This document shows positions 19,474-32,589 of a stretch of DNA of 64,000 bases, piece after piece. Location of the stretch: assembly GCA_948144175.1 (NCBI GenBank), contig CANXME010000784.1, positions 1,084,001 to 1,148,000 of the forward strand, read 5' to 3'. The first letter of the stretch is position 1, and each line of letters begins with the position of its first letter. The stretch comes from Closterium sp. NIES-65. Lineage: Eukaryota > Streptophyta > Zygnematophyceae > Desmidiales > Closteriaceae. A model generated the notes under the pieces. It saw only the letters and a program-made list of their open reading frames with translations, had not been told where the DNA came from and made no database searches. A program made the position numbers and the translations under genes.

Positions 19474-19598
19474 TGTCAAATTGAACGAGAATGAAATGAC
19501 TAAGGGAAAGTTGGGTACAAGTACAAACCCTAGAAAGCTGTACCCCATATGTGCTACCCCACTATAGCCTACAGTAGCTGTGTCATATAAATCTGACA
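19474..19598 (-). repeat. Copia-B left LTR (3' LTR)
   Basis: 125 bp, TGTCAAATTG...ATCTGACA, followed inside by the complement of a polypurine tract. Confidence 0.9.
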
Positions 19599-19806
19599 CA
19601 CCCCCACAGGCAAAGTGGGGGAGAACAAGGGGTCACAAGACCAGTCAAGCAAAACAAAGCAAAGCTCAGGGTGGATCACAAAGTCACCACACATTCCGAG
19701 CACAAGTTCAAGGCCACAAGGCCAGTTCACATGCAGGATTACATATATATATAGGGCTAGACAAGCGAGAGCAGGTGTATATATATATGCAACAATACAA
19801 ACAAGG

Positions 19807-22800
19807 TCAAGGGGTGAGCAAGTGAGGCAAGGTAGGCACAAGACCCAGCTGAGTACAGAAGCGCTGGTGACCACAAGGCGCAAGTGCCTTGGTGAAGATA
19901 TGAGCAGTGTTGGCCTCAGAGGCCACGTACGCAAGGCGCAGCTGACCACGATGCTGTAGCTCACGGGCAAGGAAGTAGCGGAGAGCAATGTGCTTTGTTC
20001 TGTGCTCCAGTCTCTGCTCTCGACACAAGGCCAGCATGGCCTTGTTGTCTACGTACAACACTGGAGGAGAACAAGGCGGCTCTCCGAGGTCAGTCAGCAG
20101 GTAGGTGAGCCAGCAAAGCTCCTGTGCAGCCATGGCCCCGGCGTAGATCTCAGCCTCACAACTAGAGCCGAGAACAGAAGATGAGCGGGTAGCCCGCCAC
20201 GAGATAGAGCCGGAACCAAGGGTGAAGGTGTAACCCTGTGACGACCGCTGCGTAGCCTGGTCCTCAGCCCAAGAAGCGTCTGCGTGCCCAGTGAGGACCA
20301 CTGGACTCTGCCCTCCAAGCACAAGCCCCATGCCCGACGTACTGCACAAGTAGCGCAACACCCTCTTCGCTGCAGCCATGTGCTCCGGTATGTGTCTCCC
20401 AGGAGCAACATAGCGTGCTAGAATGCTAAGAGGGTATGCAAGGTCAGGTCGTGTGCAGGTCATCAGGTACATGAGGCAGCCAACAAGCTCTGGGTACGGG
20501 CCACTCGACTCTACGGACTCATCCGAAGGCAGAGCTGAGAGCGAGTGGCGAGTAGGCAGAGGAGTGGCCTGAGGCGAGGAGTACGTGCAGCCGAAGCGCT
20601 GAAGGACCTGTTGCACCATGTGTGACTGAGTCAGGGTAATGGTGCGGCGTGCTCTGTCCCGAGTGATCTGCAAGCCAAGGTAGCTGCGCAGTTCACCCAG
20701 GTCTGTGCACGTGTGTCTCTTCTGCAGCTCGGACTTCACGTGGGCGAGTCCAGCAGTGTCAGCAGTGGCAAAGACCAAGTTGTCGATGTACACGAGGATG
20801 TAGAACGGCGGCAAAGATGTGTCGGTGCGCAAAAACAGCGACGGGTCGGCAGTAGAAGGAGCAGACCCAAGAGCCGCAAGTGTAGTCCTCAGTGTGTCGT
20901 GCCACTCACGCGCTGCCTGGCGAAGACCGTAGACTGGCGGCCGGAGGCGCCACTGGGTACCAAGAGGGAACGACCTAGTGAAGCCAGGTGGGCGGCGCAG
21001 CCAGATCTCCTCGTGCAGGCTGCCCTGCAGGAAAGCTGTGCTGAAGTCAAGAGAGTGAAGCTCGTAGTCGCGCTGAGCGGCTATGTGCAGCAGCACCCGA
21101 AGAGTGGTCATCTTTGGGGTGGGAGAGAAGGTCCGAAAGTAGTCAACTCCCTGTCACTGACTGAAGCCTCGAGCCACGTAACGCGCCTTGAAGACAGGCG
21201 GAGAACCCGGCGGCCGCTTCACCCTGAAAATCCACATGCCACTGACGATGTTCGCCCAAGGCGGGGGAACCTTGTCAACGTAGGTGCCTGTGGACTTTGA
21301 GGAAGCCATCTCTGTGTCTATAGCTGCGTGCCTTTGAGAGGAGTAGGGACCCTCTATCGCCTCCGCGTAAGAGCGCGGAGTCGGGATGTCAAGTGCATCC
21401 AAGTCTCCCTCAGGGGTAAGTAGTACGGACACGAGATGAGGTGAAGCAGCAGCCAAACACTGGAACTCCTCCTGCCTGTCCTCAAGGACGTCCGTGCCAA
21501 GGGCACACTCACCCCTGACGGACAGAGGACAGACAGACTCAGACTCAGCGACAAGACTAGCAGCGTAGTCTAGACGACAGCGAGCAGCGAAGTCGACGAG
21601 CTCAGCAACTAGGGCAGACGCAGCAGTGGACTCAAAGGAAGGGTCAGTGACAACAGTAGCAAGGAGACGCGTGACAGTAGGACTGGCAGCACGACGAGAG
21701 TCCGACTCCGGGTCGGCAAGAGCAGGAAGCGAGGACTCAGGAGGAGAAGGCAAAGAGGCACGCAGAGGAGCAGTGGACGGACGTAGAGACATCCGGTGCG
21801 TGCCACGTACAGGAGGAGGACGCTGACGCGAACCACGACCACTAGTGCGAGCAGGACGGACAGGCGACGCAAGGCAAGACGCAGGCTCACGACGCTCAGC
21901 AAGACCTCCAGTAGGACCAGTGTAGGGCAAAGGAGCAGGCAATGGGGAGGCCGGCTAGAACTGTAACTTTGACGGGACAGGTTATGGACACTCTAAGGGA
22001 GGAGGAGGACCAGTAGAAGGCGAGAGACCAAGAACCTGCTGAAGGAGCGGAACGAAGTATGGCCGAGGCCGCGCGGCTACTCCAGAAACAACAGGGACAG
22101 CACCAGTACCCCCAGCGGCAGCACCAGCACCAGCAGCACCTCCAGCTCCAGTACCCCCAGCAGCACCAGTAGCACCCCCAGCAGGACCTCCTCCAGGACC
22201 GACAGCAGTAGCCTCAGCGCCAACACCCTCAGCAGCTCCAGCTCCAGTCGTAACCGCAGGCCCAGAAGCTCCAGTACTCCCAGTACGAGCACCTCTAGGA
22301 CCCGCGGCACCAGCACCCTCAGCAGCCGAAGAACCTCCAGCTCGAGCAGCACGCCTCCAGCTCCAGGCAAACCACTCGCGCAGCTCCTGTGGAGAGAGTG
22401 GCTCCCGCCGAGACGAAGCACCCGGAGAACCTCCAGGCCCAGCTCCCTCAGGCTCCGCACCCCCAGGCTTAGCACCTCAAGGCGGAGCACCCCCAGGCTC
22501 AGCACCCCCAGGCGTAGCACCCCCAGGCTCAGCACCCCCAGGCTCAGCACCCTCAGTGGTAGCACCCCCAGCGTAAAGGTCTGGCGGATGCCTCGTGCAC
22601 GACAGTAGGCTCGCAGAAGGCCAGAGGAGAACTCTGCGCCTTTGTCAGAGTGCAGACGCAGAACAGGAAAGTCCGAGCTGAAGCTCTGCCTGAGCTGGAG
22701 ACGAGCTGCGCGGATCCAGTCGATCAACACCTCAGTGACATCACCGTTGCTGCGCAAGGGGAAGACTGTGGTGTAACGCGAATAGTCGTCAACCACCAGT

Positions 22801-24015
22801 AGGAAGTAGCGCTCGTGACCCTGTCCACGGACGCGGGCCGGGCCCCACACGTCCATGTGAAGCGTCTGCAGCGGGGCCTCTGTTGGAGGAAACTGGGAGG
22901 AGTGAGGGGCAGCCCGCTGCCGCCCCTCGACACAGGGGACGCAGGTAGGGGCGGGCCCCGAAGGAAGGGGAGGGAGGGAAAGGGGAAGACCAAAGACAAG
23001 GACACGAGAGGCCATGCCTCGGAGACGGAGCAGGGAGGGGTGACCAAGACGGTGGTGCCAGAGGAGAGTCTTGTGAGACAGGATGCGACACGAGCAGGGG
23101 GCAGACTCAGGACCAGACCTGGACGCTGCAACAAACAACTGACCCGATGCAGCTGCCTGACCAGACGTAGTGACTGGAGGAGACGCAGTGGTCAGTGTGT
23201 ACAGGCTCGACCCTGGCCGGCGTGTAAACGTGGCCAGGTGTCGGCCTGTCCTAGCGTCCGTGCAGTGGGTCACCCGCTGACTCGCAGGACTGAACTGGTG
23301 AACCCCCGCATCCTGTAGGTCAGCACCACTCACCAAGTTCGTAGAGAACGAGGGGAGGTAAAGGCCAGACAGGGTTCCAGAGGGGGCCGCCAATCACGGG
23401 AGGACAGTGGAGAAGTGAGCAAGGATTGGACCCCTAGAGGGGTCTGCCAAAGAGACTGCAACTGGCCGGCCAAGCGGCGTGAGTATGGTGCGGTCTCGAA
23501 AGAAGGAGCGAGAAGCCCCCGAGTCAAGGGTGAAGGTGTGGGAGGCCGAAGCCGACGCAGTACCTGAGAGAGCAGACTCACCAGCACCTGAGGGAGCAGA
23601 CGCACGAGCACCTAGAGCAGCAGCCTCGCTAGCACCTAGAGCAGCAGCCTCACCAGTACCTAGAGCAGCAGTCTCAATGCCCGGGTCGGGCGGAAAACAC
23701 CGGTAACAGTCACCCTCATCACTTATAGTCGCAGCATACATGGCAGCAAGAATAGCATCAAAGTCAAGGTCAAAGACACCTACTCTCGCCCTAGACAACT
23801 CGCCCTAGCGGAGGATCTCAGCGGCCTCCTGGAACTGGTGACGCCAAGCGTCCGTCAGGCGGCCAAAGCAGCGCTGGGTGGAGTGCGCACCCCCGCACTG
23901 CTCACCCGCGCGGTCGCTGGTGCGTAGGACGTAGGTGCACGGACCAGTACCCCCACCCCGCTGGCGTGCAGCGTACCACTCACGGCGCTGCTGAGGGGGG
24001 GGAATGTCACGAGTG

Positions 24016-24047
<32 letters not shown>

Positions 24048-25082
24048 CTGACCACCACCGGAGCCGACCCTCTGCGCAGCGCCACCCCGACGAGCTCCAC
24101 CTCCTCCGCCACCGCCTCCTCCACCGCCGCCACCTCCGCCACCTCCGCTCCCACCGCCACCACCGCCGCCGCCTCCGCCTCCACTGCCGCCACCGACACC
24201 TCCACCCCCGCCACCACCCCCACCGCCACTCCCACCCCCTCCGCCGCCTCCACCGCCGCCTCCACCGTCCCCGCTAGCTCCTCGAGCGCCCCTGCCCCCC
24301 TTGCCCTTGCCAGGGCGGCGTCTCCCGCTAGGGGTAGACGCCGCACCGACCGACTCAAGATTAACGAGGTCGGCTGCAGCAGTAGAGGCAATAAAGGGCA
24401 AAAGGGGGGAGGGAGAACACCCCTCAAAGATGGGGGTGCGAGGGTCACCACGAGAGGCTCCTACAGCTACTATGCTCTTCTCTGCTGCTAGGAGGGCCTT
24501 CTCGAGGAGGTCAATGGTGAGAGTGGTGGGGCAAACTGAGAGGAAGTGGTCCCTGACTACGCGAAGGGAGTCAGGGAGCCGGGTGACTATGTAGTAGAGG
24601 GTGATGTACATGGGGGGAGGGTTCTTGGTGCAGAACTCAGCAGGAAGCGCAGCGCGGTAGCGAGTGTCACTAGTTCGGAGGTGCGTAATGAGGTCGGCGA
24701 CTGTGGGAAAGGCAGCAAGGTCAGGGAAGAGGTACGGTAGCATGAGGCGGCTCAGTGCAGCAGTGGCAGGGGAGGAGTAGCGTGCAACTACAGCGTCGTA
24801 CAAGGTCAGAGCACTCTTGTACTGACTAAAGTGCGCACGCTCAGAGGTAGGCAGGTGGCGACGCACAGCAAGACGTGCAGCAGCATCGCGTGTGGCCCAC
24901 TAGGAGTGAAGAGTGGCGTCAGCATCAGCAGCAGGGGCAGGAGAGGCACCAGAAGTGAGGTCAAAGAGGGAGAGACCGTGTGCCCTATCGCACTGTAGGA
25001 AAAGCTGCAGGTCATCTACCCAGACGTCTAAGTCAATGGCCCGACCCTCAGCGTCAAAAGCGAGGACACTAGGGGTAGCCAT
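19807..25082 (-). pseudogene. Copia-B Gag-Pol region
   Basis: The Gag start reads MATPSVLAFDAEGRAID, followed by an Ala-rich UBN2-type Gag, a poly-Gly tract, the Cx13Cx3Hx4C motif, protease, integrase, linker, RT (FKARYVARGFSQ) and RNase H ending near LGLVPTLPHLLTP. Fossil, several breaks. Confidence 0.8.
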
Positions 25083-25119
25083 GACAGCAGTAGACTAGCA
25101 GCGCGAACAGTAGGGTAAG

Positions 25120-26060
25120 GGCAGTGCAGGGACAGAGGCGCTGCTCTTACCAGACAGGGCGGCTCGGGCGGCTCGGCGGTTCGGCGGCTCGGCGGCTCGG
25201 CGGCTAGGGCGGCTCGGCGGCTCGGCGGCTCGGCAGCAACTGCGGCTTGGCGACTCGGCGGCGCTGGCGGCTCGGCGGCTCGGCGGTACAGCGGCTCGGC
25301 AGCTCAGCGAGGCGGCGGCTCGGGCGGCTCAGGTGGCGCGGCGGCTTGGGCGGCTCGGCAGTAGGTCGGCGGCGCCGGCGGCTCGGTGGTGACGGCGGGG
25401 CTGCGTGGGGACGGCAGCGAGGCTGGTAGAGGCAGCACCGTGGCCGGGAAGGGTAGCGCCGGGGCCGCAGGGTAGGCGACGAGGCCAGCAGAGGCGGCGC
25501 CGGGGCCGGGAAGGGCGGCGCCGGGGCCGGGAAGGGCGGTGCCGGGGCCGCAGGGGTAGGCGACGGGGCCAGCAGAGGTGGCGCTGGGGTCGGGAAGGGC
25601 GGCGCCGGGGCCGGGAAGGGCGGTATCGGGGCCGCAGGGGTAGGCGACGGGGCCGCAGGGTAGGCGCCGGGGCCGCAGGGGTAGGCGTCGGGGCCGCAGG
25701 GTAGGCGATGAGGCCGCGAGAGTAGGTGCCGGGGCCGCAAGGGTAGGCGACGGGGCCGCGAGGGCGGCTTGGAGGGGTCGCTAGGGCGGCTCGAAGAGGC
25801 CGCGAGGGCGGCGCGAAAGGGCCGCAAGGGTGGCGTGACGCGACGGGGCCGCGAGGGCGGCGGAACGGGGTCGCGTGGGCGGCGCGACGAGGCCGCGAGG
25901 GCGGCGCCACGGGGTCGCAAGGGCGACTCGACGGGGCCGCTAGGGAGGCGCGAAACGACGGGGCCGCAAAGGCGGCGCGACAGGGTCGTAAGGGCGGCGC
26001 GACGGGATCGTGAGAGGGGAGCGCGACTCGGGCAGAGGCTAAGCGCGCTCCGGGCAGGGA
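25120..26060 (-). repeat. GC-rich tandem-repeat leader of Copia-B
   Basis: Degenerate GGCCGCAGGGGTAGGCGACG-type units and, closer to Gag, CGGCGGCTCGG units. Long open frames across it on both strands are composition artefacts. Confidence 0.7.
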
Positions 26061-26069
26061 AAAAAAAAA

Positions 26070-26116
26070 CGGTGGGCCCTAGGAACAGTTCCCACGGGGG
26101 AACCTGCTCTATACCA
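26070..26116 (-). promoter_or_regulatory. Copia-B primer-binding site and adjoining hairpin
   Basis: On the minus strand: TGGTATAGAGCA, then arms GGTTCCC and GGGAAC around CCGT, then AGGGCCCACC. Confidence 0.65.
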
Positions 26117-26241
26117 TGTGAAATTGAACGAGAATGAAATGACTAAGGGAAAGTTGGGTACAAGTACAAACCCTAGAAAGCTGTACCCCATATGTGCTAC
26201 CCCACGATAGCCTACAGTAGCTTTGTCATATTAATCTGACA
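26117..26241 (-). repeat. Copia-B right LTR (5' LTR)
   Basis: 125 bp, TGTGAAATTG...ATCTGACA. The complement of TGGTATAGAGCAGG (primer site) abuts it inside. Confidence 0.9.
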
Positions 26242-26246
26242 AACTA

Positions 26247-28055
26247 CTCCTTGAGGCTTTTCCAGAAGTTGCTGGTGAACTTCGTGTCGCGGTCGATGAT
26301 TATCGTGGCTGGTATCTCGTGCAGTGGAATGACGGTTGCGATGAACAGACGAGCGGTTTCTTCGGCTGAGATCGACTTCTTGCACGCAACGAAGTGTGCC
26401 ATCTTCGTCAACCTGTCAATGACGACCATAACTGTGTCGTTACCCCCAGGGTTAGAAAGTAACCCCGGGACAAAATCCATGGTAACCTGCTGCCAGGCAC
26501 GCTCAGGCGGTGGAATCGGCAGCAACTGACCAGCCTTTCTTCTTCGCGAGCTCTTCATCACCTGACACGTAGGGCACGAGCCCACGTGGTGTTGTACATC
26601 GGTCAACAGCTCCGGCTAGTAGTAATACCGCTGCAATTTCTGTCGCGTTTTTTCTACCCCGATGTGTCCCGAGGTAATCTCGTCGTGTGCCTCCTGCAGT
26701 AACAGTTCCCTCAGATGCGGTTGGTGCCTGTTTTTACATAATAGACGCCTTTGGCCTTTGCCAGTTGCTGTGAGTTTCCGGTCATGAAAAATGGGTCGGT
26801 AATGTATCCGTGGGTGAATAGGCCTGCTAATAGCGTGTTGGTTTGGGCGAGTAGGATGACGTGGAGTTGGGCGGTGGGGCGTGTGAGTGCGTCGGCGATG
26901 TTGGATGCGCCTTTTTTGTACGTGACCGTGTTGTGGAAGTTGGACTCCAGATAGTCCAACCAGCGGATCTGTCGTGGGTTGAGATTCGGTTGGGCGCGAA
27001 GCTACTGTAGGGATCGGTGGTCTATCCATACTGTCACGTCTGCTCCCGTGAGGTAACATCGCCACACCTTGAACGCGTGCACGATTGCCAGCATCTCGCG
27101 GTCGTGTATCGGGTAGTTGCGTTCGGGCGGGTGAAGCTTGCGGGACTCGTACGCGATTGGCTGAAGGCCATTCCCGAAGTCCTGCAACACTACTGCTCCC
27201 ACAGTGATGTCGCTAGCGTCGGTGACGAGCTCGAACGGACGCTGCGGATCTGCGATGTGAAGCACGGGCGGTGAGCACAAAATATTTTTGAGGGCCGAGA
27301 AGGCAGCTTGCTCTTTCTCCCCCCACGTGTACTCAACCCCCTTCCTCAGCAGGTCGGTCAACGGGGCAGTCAGCTTCACCATGTCGGGGACGAACCGGCA
27401 CACGTAGTTGACAAACCCCAAAAGACCCGGCAGCTCAGTCAAGTTGGTCGGCGCGTGCCATGCTTGAATCATCGCGATCTTCTTCGGGTCTATTTCCACT
27501 CCTGCAACTGAAACGATGTGTCCCAAAAATTCCAGTCGGTCCTGTAAAAACTCACACTTAGACGCTTTTGTCAGTAGGCGGTTCTCACTCAGTATTTTAA
27601 AAACTGCTTCGATGTCCTATAAGTGTTGTGCTCTGTCTGGGATGTACTTCAGTATGTCGTCCAGATACACCATGACGCACTAATCTAAAAGCGGGCGGAA
27701 GGCTTCGTTCATGGTCATTTGAAAGGTGGCGGGGCCGCTGGTCAGTCCGAAGGGCATGGCGGTGTATTCGAAAGATCCGTAGCGTGTTCGGAAGGCTGTC
27801 TTGGGGCAGTCGGGTGGGCTGACGCGAATCTGGTGGTAACCTCCCCGAAGGTCAATTTTCGAGAAGACCCGGGCTGTGCGCAGTTGGTCGATCAGTTCGC
27901 CGGCTCGCGGGATGGGGTTACGAGATTTGATGGTAACCCTGTTAAGTGCTCTGTAAACTATGCACATGCGAAATCCCCCGTCCTTTTTCGGTGTGAACAG
28001 TATCGGTGCTCCGAAAGGAGACGAATTAGGACGAATGAACTCTTTCTCCAGCAGG
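26247..28055 (-). pseudogene. Gypsy-A integrase core, RNase H and RT
   Basis: Minus-strand blocks are SCPTCQVMKSSRRRKAGQL (zinc-binding start of integrase), WQQVTMDFVPGL and IDRLTKMAHFV (core). RNase H gives PFELVTDASDITVGAVV and YPIHDREMLAIVHAFKVWRC. RT gives [35 protein letters not shown] and [17 protein letters not shown]. Order and motifs are those of Ty3/gypsy. This is part of the fossil Gypsy-A, between Copia-B and Copia-C. Confidence 0.85.
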
Positions 28056-28183
28056 TGTGAAAGAATGAGGAATGAAATGACTAAGGGAAAAGTTGGGTAC
28101 AAGTACAAACCCTAGAAATGTGTTGTACCCCATATGTGCGACCCAACTATAGCCTACATAGGCTAAGTCATATAAGTCTGACA
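28056..28183 (-). repeat. Copia-C left LTR (3' LTR)
   Basis: 128 bp, TGTGAAAGAATG...AGTCTGACA. A polypurine-tract complement (CACCCCCATAGGCAAAGTGG) follows it. Confidence 0.9.
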
Positions 28184-28380
28184 CACCCCCATAGGCAAAG
28201 TGGGGGAGAACAAGGGGTCACAAGACTAGTCAAACAAAGCAAAGCAAGCTCAGGGTGGATCACAACGTCACCACACAGTCCGAGCACAAGAGCAAGGCCA
28301 CAAGACCAGTTCACATGCAAGATCATATATGAAGGTGAGCAAGCAAGTGCAGGTATAGAAAGATCACAGTACAAGCAAGG

Positions 28381-31300
28381 TCAAAAAGTGAGCAAGTGAG
28401 GCCAAGTAGGCACAAGACCTAGCATCGTACAGAAGCGCTGATGATCACAAGGCGGAAGTGCCTTGGTAAAGATATCAGCACTGTTGGCCTCAGAGGCCAC
28501 GTAAGCAAGGCGCAGCTGACCACGCTGCTGCAGCTCACGAGCAAGGAAGTAGCGAAGAGCAATGTGCTTCGTTCTGTGCTCCAGTCTGTGCTCCCGACAC
28601 AAGGGCAGTATGGCCTTGTTGTCTACGTACAGAACTGGAGGAGAACGAGGCGGCTCTCCTAGGTCCGAGCACAAGAGCAAGGCCACAAGGCCAGTTCACA
28701 TGCAAGATCATATATAAAGGTGAACAAGCAAGTGTATGTATAGAAAGATCACAGTACAAGCAAGGTCAAGAAGTGAGCAAGTGAGGCCAAGTAGGCACAA
28801 GACCTAGCATCGTACAGAAGCGCTAATGATCACAAGGCGGAAGTGCCTTGGTAAAGATATCAGCACTATTGGCCTCACTGGCTACGTAAGCAAGGCGCAG
28901 CTGACCACGTTGCTGCAGCTCACGAGCAAGGAAGTAGTGAAGAGCAATGTGCTTCGTTCTGTGCTCCAGTCTATGCTCCCGACACAAGGCCAGCATGGCC
29001 TTGTTGTCTACGTACAGAACTGGAGGAGAACGAGGCGGCTCTCCTAGGTCAGTCAGCAGGTAGGTGAACCAGCGTAGCTCCTGTGCAACCATGGCCCCCG
29101 TGTAGATCTCAGCCTCACAGCTGGAGCCGAGAACAGAAGACGAGCGGGTAGACCGCCACGAAACAGAGCCGGAGCCAAGTCTGAAGGTGTAACCCTATGA
29201 CGACCGCTGCGTAGCCTGGTCGTCAGGGAGGAAGCGTCTGCATGCCAAGTGAGGACCACTGGACTCTGCCCTCCAAGCACTAGCCCCATGCCCGACGTAC
29301 TGCACAAGTAGCGCAACACCCTCTTCGCTGCAGCCATGTGCTCTGGTCGGTGTCTCCCAGGAGCAACATAGCGTGCCAAGATGCTAAGAAGGTATGCTAG
29401 GTCAGGTCGTGTGCAGGTCATCAGGTACATGAGGCAGCCAACAAGCTCTGGGTACGGGCCACTCAGCTCTACGGACTCATCCGAAGGCAGAGCTGAGAGC
29501 GAGTGGCGAGTAGACAGAGGAGTGGCCTGAGGCGAGGAGTACGTAAAGTCGAAGCACTAAAGGACCTGCTGCACCATGTGTGACTGAGTCAGGGTAATGG
29601 TGCGCTGTGCTCTGACCCGGGTGATCTGCAAGCCAAGGTAGCTGCGCAGTTCACCCAGGTCTGTGCACGTGTGTCTCTTTTGCAGCTCGAACTTCACGTG
29701 GGCGAGTCCAGCAGTGTCAGCAGTGGCAAAGACCAAGTCGTCGACGAACACGAGGATTTAGAACGGCGGCAAAGAGGTGTCGGTGCGCAGAAACAGCGAC
29801 GGGTCGGCAGTAGAAGGAGCAAACCCAAGAGCCGCAAGTGTAGTCCTCAGTGTGTCGTGCCACTCACGGGGCGCCTGGCGAAGACCGTAGACTAGCCGCT
29901 GGAGGCTCCACAGGGTACCAGGAGGAAACGACCCAGTGAAGCCAGGTGGGTGGCTGACTGCCACTGAGAGGAGTAGGGACCCTCGATCGCCTCAGCGTAC
30001 GATCGAGGAGTCGGGATGTCTGGTGCATCCGGGTCTATCTCAGGGGCAATCAGCGTGGACACGAGATGAGGCAAAGCAGCAGCAAAACACTGGAAATCCT
30101 CCTGCCTGTCCTCAAGGACGTCTGTGCTAAGAGCACACTCACCCCCGACGGACGGAGGACAGACAGACTCAGACTCAGCAACAAGACTAGTGGCGTAGTC
30201 TACACGACAACGAGCAGCAAAGTCGACAAGCTCAGCAACTAAGGCAGACGCAGCAGTGGACTCAAAGGAAGGGTCAGTGACAACAGTGGCCAGGAGACGC
30301 GTGACAGTAGGACTGGCAGCACGAAGAGAGTCAGACTCCGGGTCAGCAAGAACAGGAAGAGACGACTCTAGAGGAGACAGCAACGGGACACGCAGAGGAG
30401 AAGTGGAAGGACGCAGTGCCATCTGGTGTGTGCCTGGGACCACAGGAGGACGCGGACGCGGAGCACGACTACTAGTGCGAGCAACACGAACAGGCGACGC
30501 AAGACGAGACGCAGGCTCACGACGCTCAGCAAGACCTCTAGTAGGACCAGTGTAGGGAGAAGGAGCAGGTAGGGGGGAGGCGGGCTGTAACTCTGACCGC
30601 GAGTGGACAGGCTGTGGACCCTCTAAGGGAGGAGCAGGACCAGTAGAGGGCGGGAGACCAAGAACCTGCTCAAGGAGCGGAATGAAGTACGCCCGCAACC
30701 GCGCAACGCCTTTAGAACCAGCAGGGACAGCACCAGCACCCTTAGCGGCAGCACCAGCACCAACAGTACCTCCAGCTCCAACAGCGCCAACTCCAGCACC
30801 CCCAAAAGCACCAGCGCCAGCAGCACCACCAGTGCCAACACCTCCAGCAGCTCCAGCTCCAGCAGCTCTTGCAGCACCAACTCCAGCAGGACCGTCAGCT
30901 CCAGTACCGCCAGCAGCTCTAGCAGTACCTCCAGCAGGACTAACTCCAGTAGCCCCAGCAGCACCCCCAGTCCCAGCAGCTCAAGTACCGCTAGTACGAG
31001 CACCTCCTGGTTCAGCAGCAACATTAGTACCTCCAGCTCCAGCAGCACGGCTCCAGCGCTGGGCAAACCACTCGCGCAGCTCCTGAAGAGAGAGTAGCTC
31101 CCGCCTCGACGAAGCACCGCCTGAGGCCACACGAGCCGACCCAGCACCCCCAGGCTCAGCACCCCCAGGCTCCGCACCCCCAGGCTCAGCACCCCCAAAC
31201 TCAGCACGCCCAGGCTCAGCACCCCCAGGCTCTGCACCCCCAGACTCAGCACCCCCAGACTCAGTAGTCAGTGTGTATAGGCTCGACCCTGGCCGACGGG

Positions 31301-31773
31301 TAAACGTGGCCAAGTGTCGGCCCGTCCGAGCACACGTACAGTGGGTCACCCGCTGACTCGCAGGAGTGAACTGGTCAACCCCCCTATCCTGTAGATCAGC
31401 ACCACTCACCAAGTTTGTAGAGAACGAGGGGAGGTAGAGACCCGACAGGGTGCCAGAGGGGGCTGCCGGACACGGTAAGACAGTGGAGAAGCGAGCAAGG
31501 ACAGGACCCCTAGAGGGGTCCGCCAGGGAGACCGCAACCGGCCGACTAAGCTGCGTATGCGTGGTGCGGTCTCGAAAGAAGGAGCGGGAAGCACCCGAGT
31601 CAAGGGTGAAGGTGTGTAAAACGTGAGCCGACGTGGTACCTAAGAGAGCAGACTCACCAGTACCTGGGGCAGCAGACTCACCAGCACCTGGAGGAGTAGA
31701 CGCACTGGCACCTAGAGCAGCAGCCTCACCAGCACCTAGAGCAGCAGCCTCAATGCCCGGGTCAGGCGGAACA
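28381..31773 (-). pseudogene. Copia-C Pol remnants
   Basis: Minus-strand coding shows RNase H (VLYVDNKAMLALCREHRLEH, repeated), RT (YLGLQITR, MYLMTCTRPDLAY), the region before RT, a long GGAEP/low-complexity linker (30700-31260) and a protease/pre-integrase piece (NLVSGADLQD, RRPGSSLYTLTT). Fossil, several breaks. Confidence 0.75.
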
Positions 31774-31905
31774 TGTCACCCATTATATATGTTCTACTTG
31801 TTTAGGCTACAGTGGGTTAGCCTATAGGGGGTACACAATTCTAGGGTTAGGTACTTGTACTGTTTTCACTGTTAGTTCATTCATTCCTGTTCATTCATTT
31901 CAACA
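31774..31905 (+). repeat. Copia-D 5' LTR
   Basis: 132 bp starting TGTCACCCATTATATATG and ending TTCAACA, immediately before the primer-binding site. The shared inner words GTAGGCTA-type/GGGGGTACA and TAGGGTT tie it to the other copia LTRs here. Confidence 0.85.
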
Positions 31906-31958
31906 TGGTATAGAGCAGGTCCTTCCTAGGACCGATTTTTTAGGGCCCACCACTACCT
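31906..31958 (+). promoter_or_regulatory. Copia-D primer-binding site and adjoining hairpin
   Basis: TGGTATAGAGCA, then arms GGTCC and GGACC around TTCCTA, then AGGGCCCACCAC. Confidence 0.65.
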
Positions 31959-31959
31959 A

Positions 31960-32540
31960 CCTACCTACCTGCGCCCTAGGGCGCCTCGGTTTTCACGGCC
32001 CTCTAAGGCCCCGCGACCCGCCGCGACCCGCCCCTTCGCGACCCGCGACCCGCCCCTTAAGGCCCCGTCGGCCCACGCGCTTGCCCCTTACGGCCCCGCA
32101 CTCGCCCCTTTACGGCCCCACGCTCGCCCCTAGAGGCCCCGAACGGCCCACGCGCTCGCCCCTAGCGGCCCCTGTCGACCCCGCGATCGCCCCTAACGGC
32201 CACGTCGGCCCCGCGCTCACCTCCCTAGAGGCCCCTTATGGCCCCGTCGGCCCCGCGCTCACCCTCCTAGAGGCCCCGAACGGCCCCTTCGGCCCCTAGA
32301 GGCCCCTTTGCGGCACCGCGCTCACCTCCCTAGAGGCCTCAAATGGCCCCGTCGGCCCCACGCTCACCGCCCCTAGAGGCCCCGAACGGCCCGTGACCGC
32401 CACAGCCCAGGACCGAACCGAGCCGCCCAGGACCGAACCGAGCCGCGCGACCCGAGCCGAGCCACGCGACCCGAGCCGAGCCGCGCGACCCGAACCGAAC
32501 CGCGCCGCCCCACCCGAGCCGCGCCGCCCTACCTGCTTCA
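31960..32540 (+). repeat. GC-rich tandem-repeat leader of Copia-D
   Basis: Units of the type CTAGAGGCCCCGAACGGCCC recur, then GACCGAACCGAGCCGC units near Gag. Confidence 0.7.
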
Positions 32541-32589
32541 TCCTCCTACTCCTACTGCTACTCCTACTGCTCCTCTGGCTAGCCCACAG

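Larger units (their letters stand above)
19474..26241 (-). mobile_element. Copia-B: Ty1/copia fossil, TSD AACTA
   Basis: LTRs of 125 bp lie at 19474-19598 and 26117-26241 (about 4 differences), flanked by AACTA at 19469-19473 and 26242-26246. On the minus strand, parts in order are: primer site and hairpin (26070-26116), GC-rich repetitive leader (25100-26060), Gag (25082 down to about 23700, with poly-Gly and a zinc motif), protease LDSGASRSFF (about 23500), GAG-pre-integrase HHRLGHPSLLRLRG (about 23000), integrase, GGAEP-type linker (22560-22080), RT (21280-20430) and RNase H (20330-19830). The 3' non-coding region ends in a polypurine tract. It is broken, with several breaks. Middle-aged by LTR divergence (about 3%). 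Confidence 0.9.
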
